A DNA stretch of 7,438 nt. It comes from SXMI01 sp964391365. Its GTDB lineage: Bacteria > Actinomycetota > Acidimicrobiia > Acidimicrobiales > Microtrichaceae. Shown one piece after another: positions 5,945 to 7,438 of the stretch. Under the pieces are notes generated by a model. It was not told where the DNA came from, did no database searches, and saw only the letters and a list, made by a program, of their open reading frames with translations. Made by a program: the position numbers and the translations under genes. Location: NCBI GenBank assembly GCA_964391365.1, contig CAYMKW010000128.1, positions 1 through 7,438 of the forward strand. The letters run 5' to 3'. How positions within the stretch are numbered: the stretch's first letter is position 1; each line of letters begins with the position of its first letter.

Positions 5945-7438
5945 GACCGATCGCCCGGCTCGACGACACCGCGCTGTACCGCCTCCACCGCCTGGCGTGC
6001 CGCCGCTCTGGCGGCGGGATCGGCGGTGAGTGTCGCCACCTGGCGCAGCAGGTCCACGAGCTGCCGGCTGGTCCGCACGAAGTCGCCCCCGGTGGTCTCC
6101 TCGTCGAGGACAGACGCCAGGTCCTCCCCGCCCGTCCACCGGTAGGCCATGTCGACGAACCCGGGGTCGACGCCACGCGTCATCGGGAGCCCCGCGGCCT
6201 GCTCCCGCTCCCGGAGCACCTCCGAGAGCGCCACGAGCCGATCGTGGCGTTCCCGGACCACTCCGGTCGGGAACCGCGGGGGTGGCGGCGCCTCGGCACT
6301 GCGGTGCTCGTAGGTGAGGCAGCTGCACAGCCCGGCGAGTGAGGGCGGATCCAGTCCGTCGAACAGGCCGTCCTCGATCGCCAGACAGACCAGCAGGTCG
6401 GCCTCGTGGTAGGTCCGCCGGAGACGCTCACCGCTGTCGGTCAGCTGCCAGCCGTCGACCAGTCCGAACGACTCGAGGAGCGTCACCATCGAGTCGAGCT
6501 GCTCCGTCAGTCCACCGCCTCGACGCTCGATCTGCCGCTCCAGCTGGGCCAGCCGGCCGAGTGCGTCCCGGCGGCGGCGCGCCCGGTCGAGCACCTCCTC
6601 CCGATCCCCCCGCTGGTGCACCGGGTGGGACTCGAGCTCGGCTCGGGCCGCCGCGTGCGCGCGGTCCTCCGGTCGCGGGGTACGGCGTCGACCGCTCCGC
6701 CGGGTCCGCCTGGTGTCCACCCGACGCAGCAGCGCACCCGCCTCGCGGCGGAACCCCTCGTCCGCGGGAACGTACGGGACCGGCAGGTCGACCCGAGCCA
6801 CGGGTTCGATGGGATCCCGGACGTTGTGCTGGTGGAGCGAGACGACCACTCCGGCGGGGGTGCAGGTGCGGACCCGGACGCCACCCCGGGCGCGGTTGGC
6901 GACGGACAGGACGACGAGCAGCCGGCCGCCCCGGTCGCCCGGTCGCTCGACCACGTCGCCCGGGACCAGCGCCGCCAGGGAGTCCAGCACCGTCCGACGG
7001 CCGCTCCGTCGGCGGGAGCGCAGCTCGGCGACCTGCTGGTGCAGTTCCACGTAGGACTCGGCGGCCGCGTCGAGGGGCTCCAGTTCATCGAGTGCCCGCG
7101 TCGCCTCGTCGAGGCGCCGACGGAGGTGCACCGAGGCGCGGTCGGCCTGGAACTGGGCGAAGCTCCGCCCCAGCACCTCGAGGGCCTGATCCCGGTCGTA
7201 GCGGACGACCAGATTGGCGGCCATGTTGTAGGTGGGTCGGAACGCCGAGACCAGTGGGTAGTCACGGCTCGCAGCGAGACGGGCCACCTGGTCGAAGGTC
7301 ACGAACGGCGACCACAGGACGACGGCTGCGCCCCGGTCGTCGATCCCGCGCCGCCCGGCCCGGCCGGTGAGCTGCGTGAACGTCGCCGCGGAGAGGAACT
7401 CGTGGTGCTCCCCGGTGAACCTGCTGAGCCGCTCGAGC
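5941..7438 (-). CDS. helY: HelY-like DExH (Ski2-family) RNA helicase, C-terminal part, truncated by window edge
   Basis: The frame is open from the right edge (first full codon at 7437) to TGA at 5941-5943, showing 498 C-terminal residues; the 5' part with the ATP-binding motifs lies outside. Helicase motif VI, QLTGRAGRRGID, is at visible residues 22-33 (bases 7339-7374). Next come VVLWSPFVTFDQVA and FRPTYNMAANL (66-76), typical of the Ski2/Mtr4/HelY ratchet region, and SFAQFQADR (92-100). A Glu/Arg-rich, partly coiled-coil stretch and an insert with beta character (about 145-260) correspond to the arch region. The last ~180 residues (from about 317) match the DSHCT domain, including YHEADLLVCL, CSCLTYEHR, a FVDMAYRWTGGEDLASVL block and GDFVRTSRQLVDLLRQV, and the end RGVV. 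A GTG at 7302 can look like a start but is internal to the conserved domain. HelY is a predicted RNA-unwinding ATPase. The 3' end overlaps the lipid-kinase-like gene by 4 bases. Confidence 0.93.
   Translation of the reverse strand, partial: LERLSRFTGEHHEFLSAATFTQLTGRAGRRGIDDRGAAVVLWSPFVTFDQVARLAASRDYPLVSAFRPTYNMAANLVVRYDRDQALEVLGRSFAQFQADRASVHLRRRLDEATRALDELEPLDAAAESYVELHQQVAELRSRRRSGRRTVLDSLAALVPGDVVERPGDRGGRLLVVLSVANRARGGVRVRTCTPAGVVVSLHQHNVRDPIEPVARVDLPVPYVPADEGFRREAGALLRRVDTRRTRRSGRRRTPRPEDRAHAAARAELESHPVHQRGDREEVLDRARRRRDALGRLAQLERQIERRGGGLTEQLDSMVTLLESFGLVDGWQLTDSGERLRRTYHEADLLVCLAIEDGLFDGLDPPSLAGLCSCLTYEHRSAEAPPPPRFPTGVVRERHDRLVALSEVLREREQAAGLPMTRGVDPGFVDMAYRWTGGEDLASVLDEETTGGDFVRTSRQLVDLLRQVATLTADPAARAAARQAVEAVQRGVVEPGDRS

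Noticed and set aside
5300..6328. A longer version of the lipid-kinase-like protein starting at 6328
   Set aside because: The extra 128 residues are an out-of-frame reading of the helicase DSHCT domain, Arg/Pro/Gly-rich without motifs. The GTG at 5944 overlapping the helicase stop is the better start.
5941..7302. The GTG at 7302 as the true helicase start
   Set aside because: Conserved helicase motif VI is encoded in the same frame upstream of it, up to the window edge, so this is an internal Val codon.
6339..7370. A 343-codon open frame on the plus strand
   Set aside because: The product is almost entirely Arg, Pro, Gly and Ala, and the opposite strand encodes well-conserved helicase sequence.

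Overview
The window looks like actinobacterial chromosome. It is very GC-rich, GTG starts are common, and all nine genes lie on the minus strand with gaps of 64 bases or less and three 4-base overlaps. The HelY-type Ski2-like helicase and the single TatA fit Actinomycetota. An Acidimicrobiia-like lineage is my best guess, but the sequence alone does not prove it.

Layout in transcription order, right to left: (1) the C-terminal 498 residues of a HelY-like DExH RNA helicase, cut by the right edge; (2) a short protein of 214 residues related to the C-terminal part of diacylglycerol/YegS-type lipid kinases, overlapping helY by 4 bases; (3) a 64-base gap holding one unit of a 25-bp tandem duplication that also covers the lipid-kinase-like stop codon; (4) a copper-delivery cassette of SCO, PCu(A)C chaperone and CtaG-type membrane protein, joined by GTGA and ATGA overlaps; (5) an NAD(P)-dependent medium-chain dehydrogenase that seems to lack both zinc sites; (6) a 59-codon tatA gene with a GTG start; (7) an M20 amidohydrolase; (8) the N-terminal 227 residues of a ThyX-superfamily protein whose FAD-binding motif is degenerate, cut by the left edge.

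The clearest functional unit is SCO-PCu(A)C-CtaG, which should supply copper to a cytochrome c oxidase encoded elsewhere. TatA would be part of the twin-arginine export pore. The helicase, dehydrogenase, amidohydrolase and ThyX-like protein look like unrelated housekeeping functions sharing one transcription direction. No gap is large enough to hold an obvious independent promoter except perhaps the 64 bases before SCO. I saw no tRNA, rRNA, CRISPR, insertion sequence, phage gene or convincing terminator. I found no clear new multi-gene system. The most unusual items are three degenerate enzyme relatives (ThyX-like, lipid-kinase-like, zinc-less dehydrogenase) and the stop-codon duplication.
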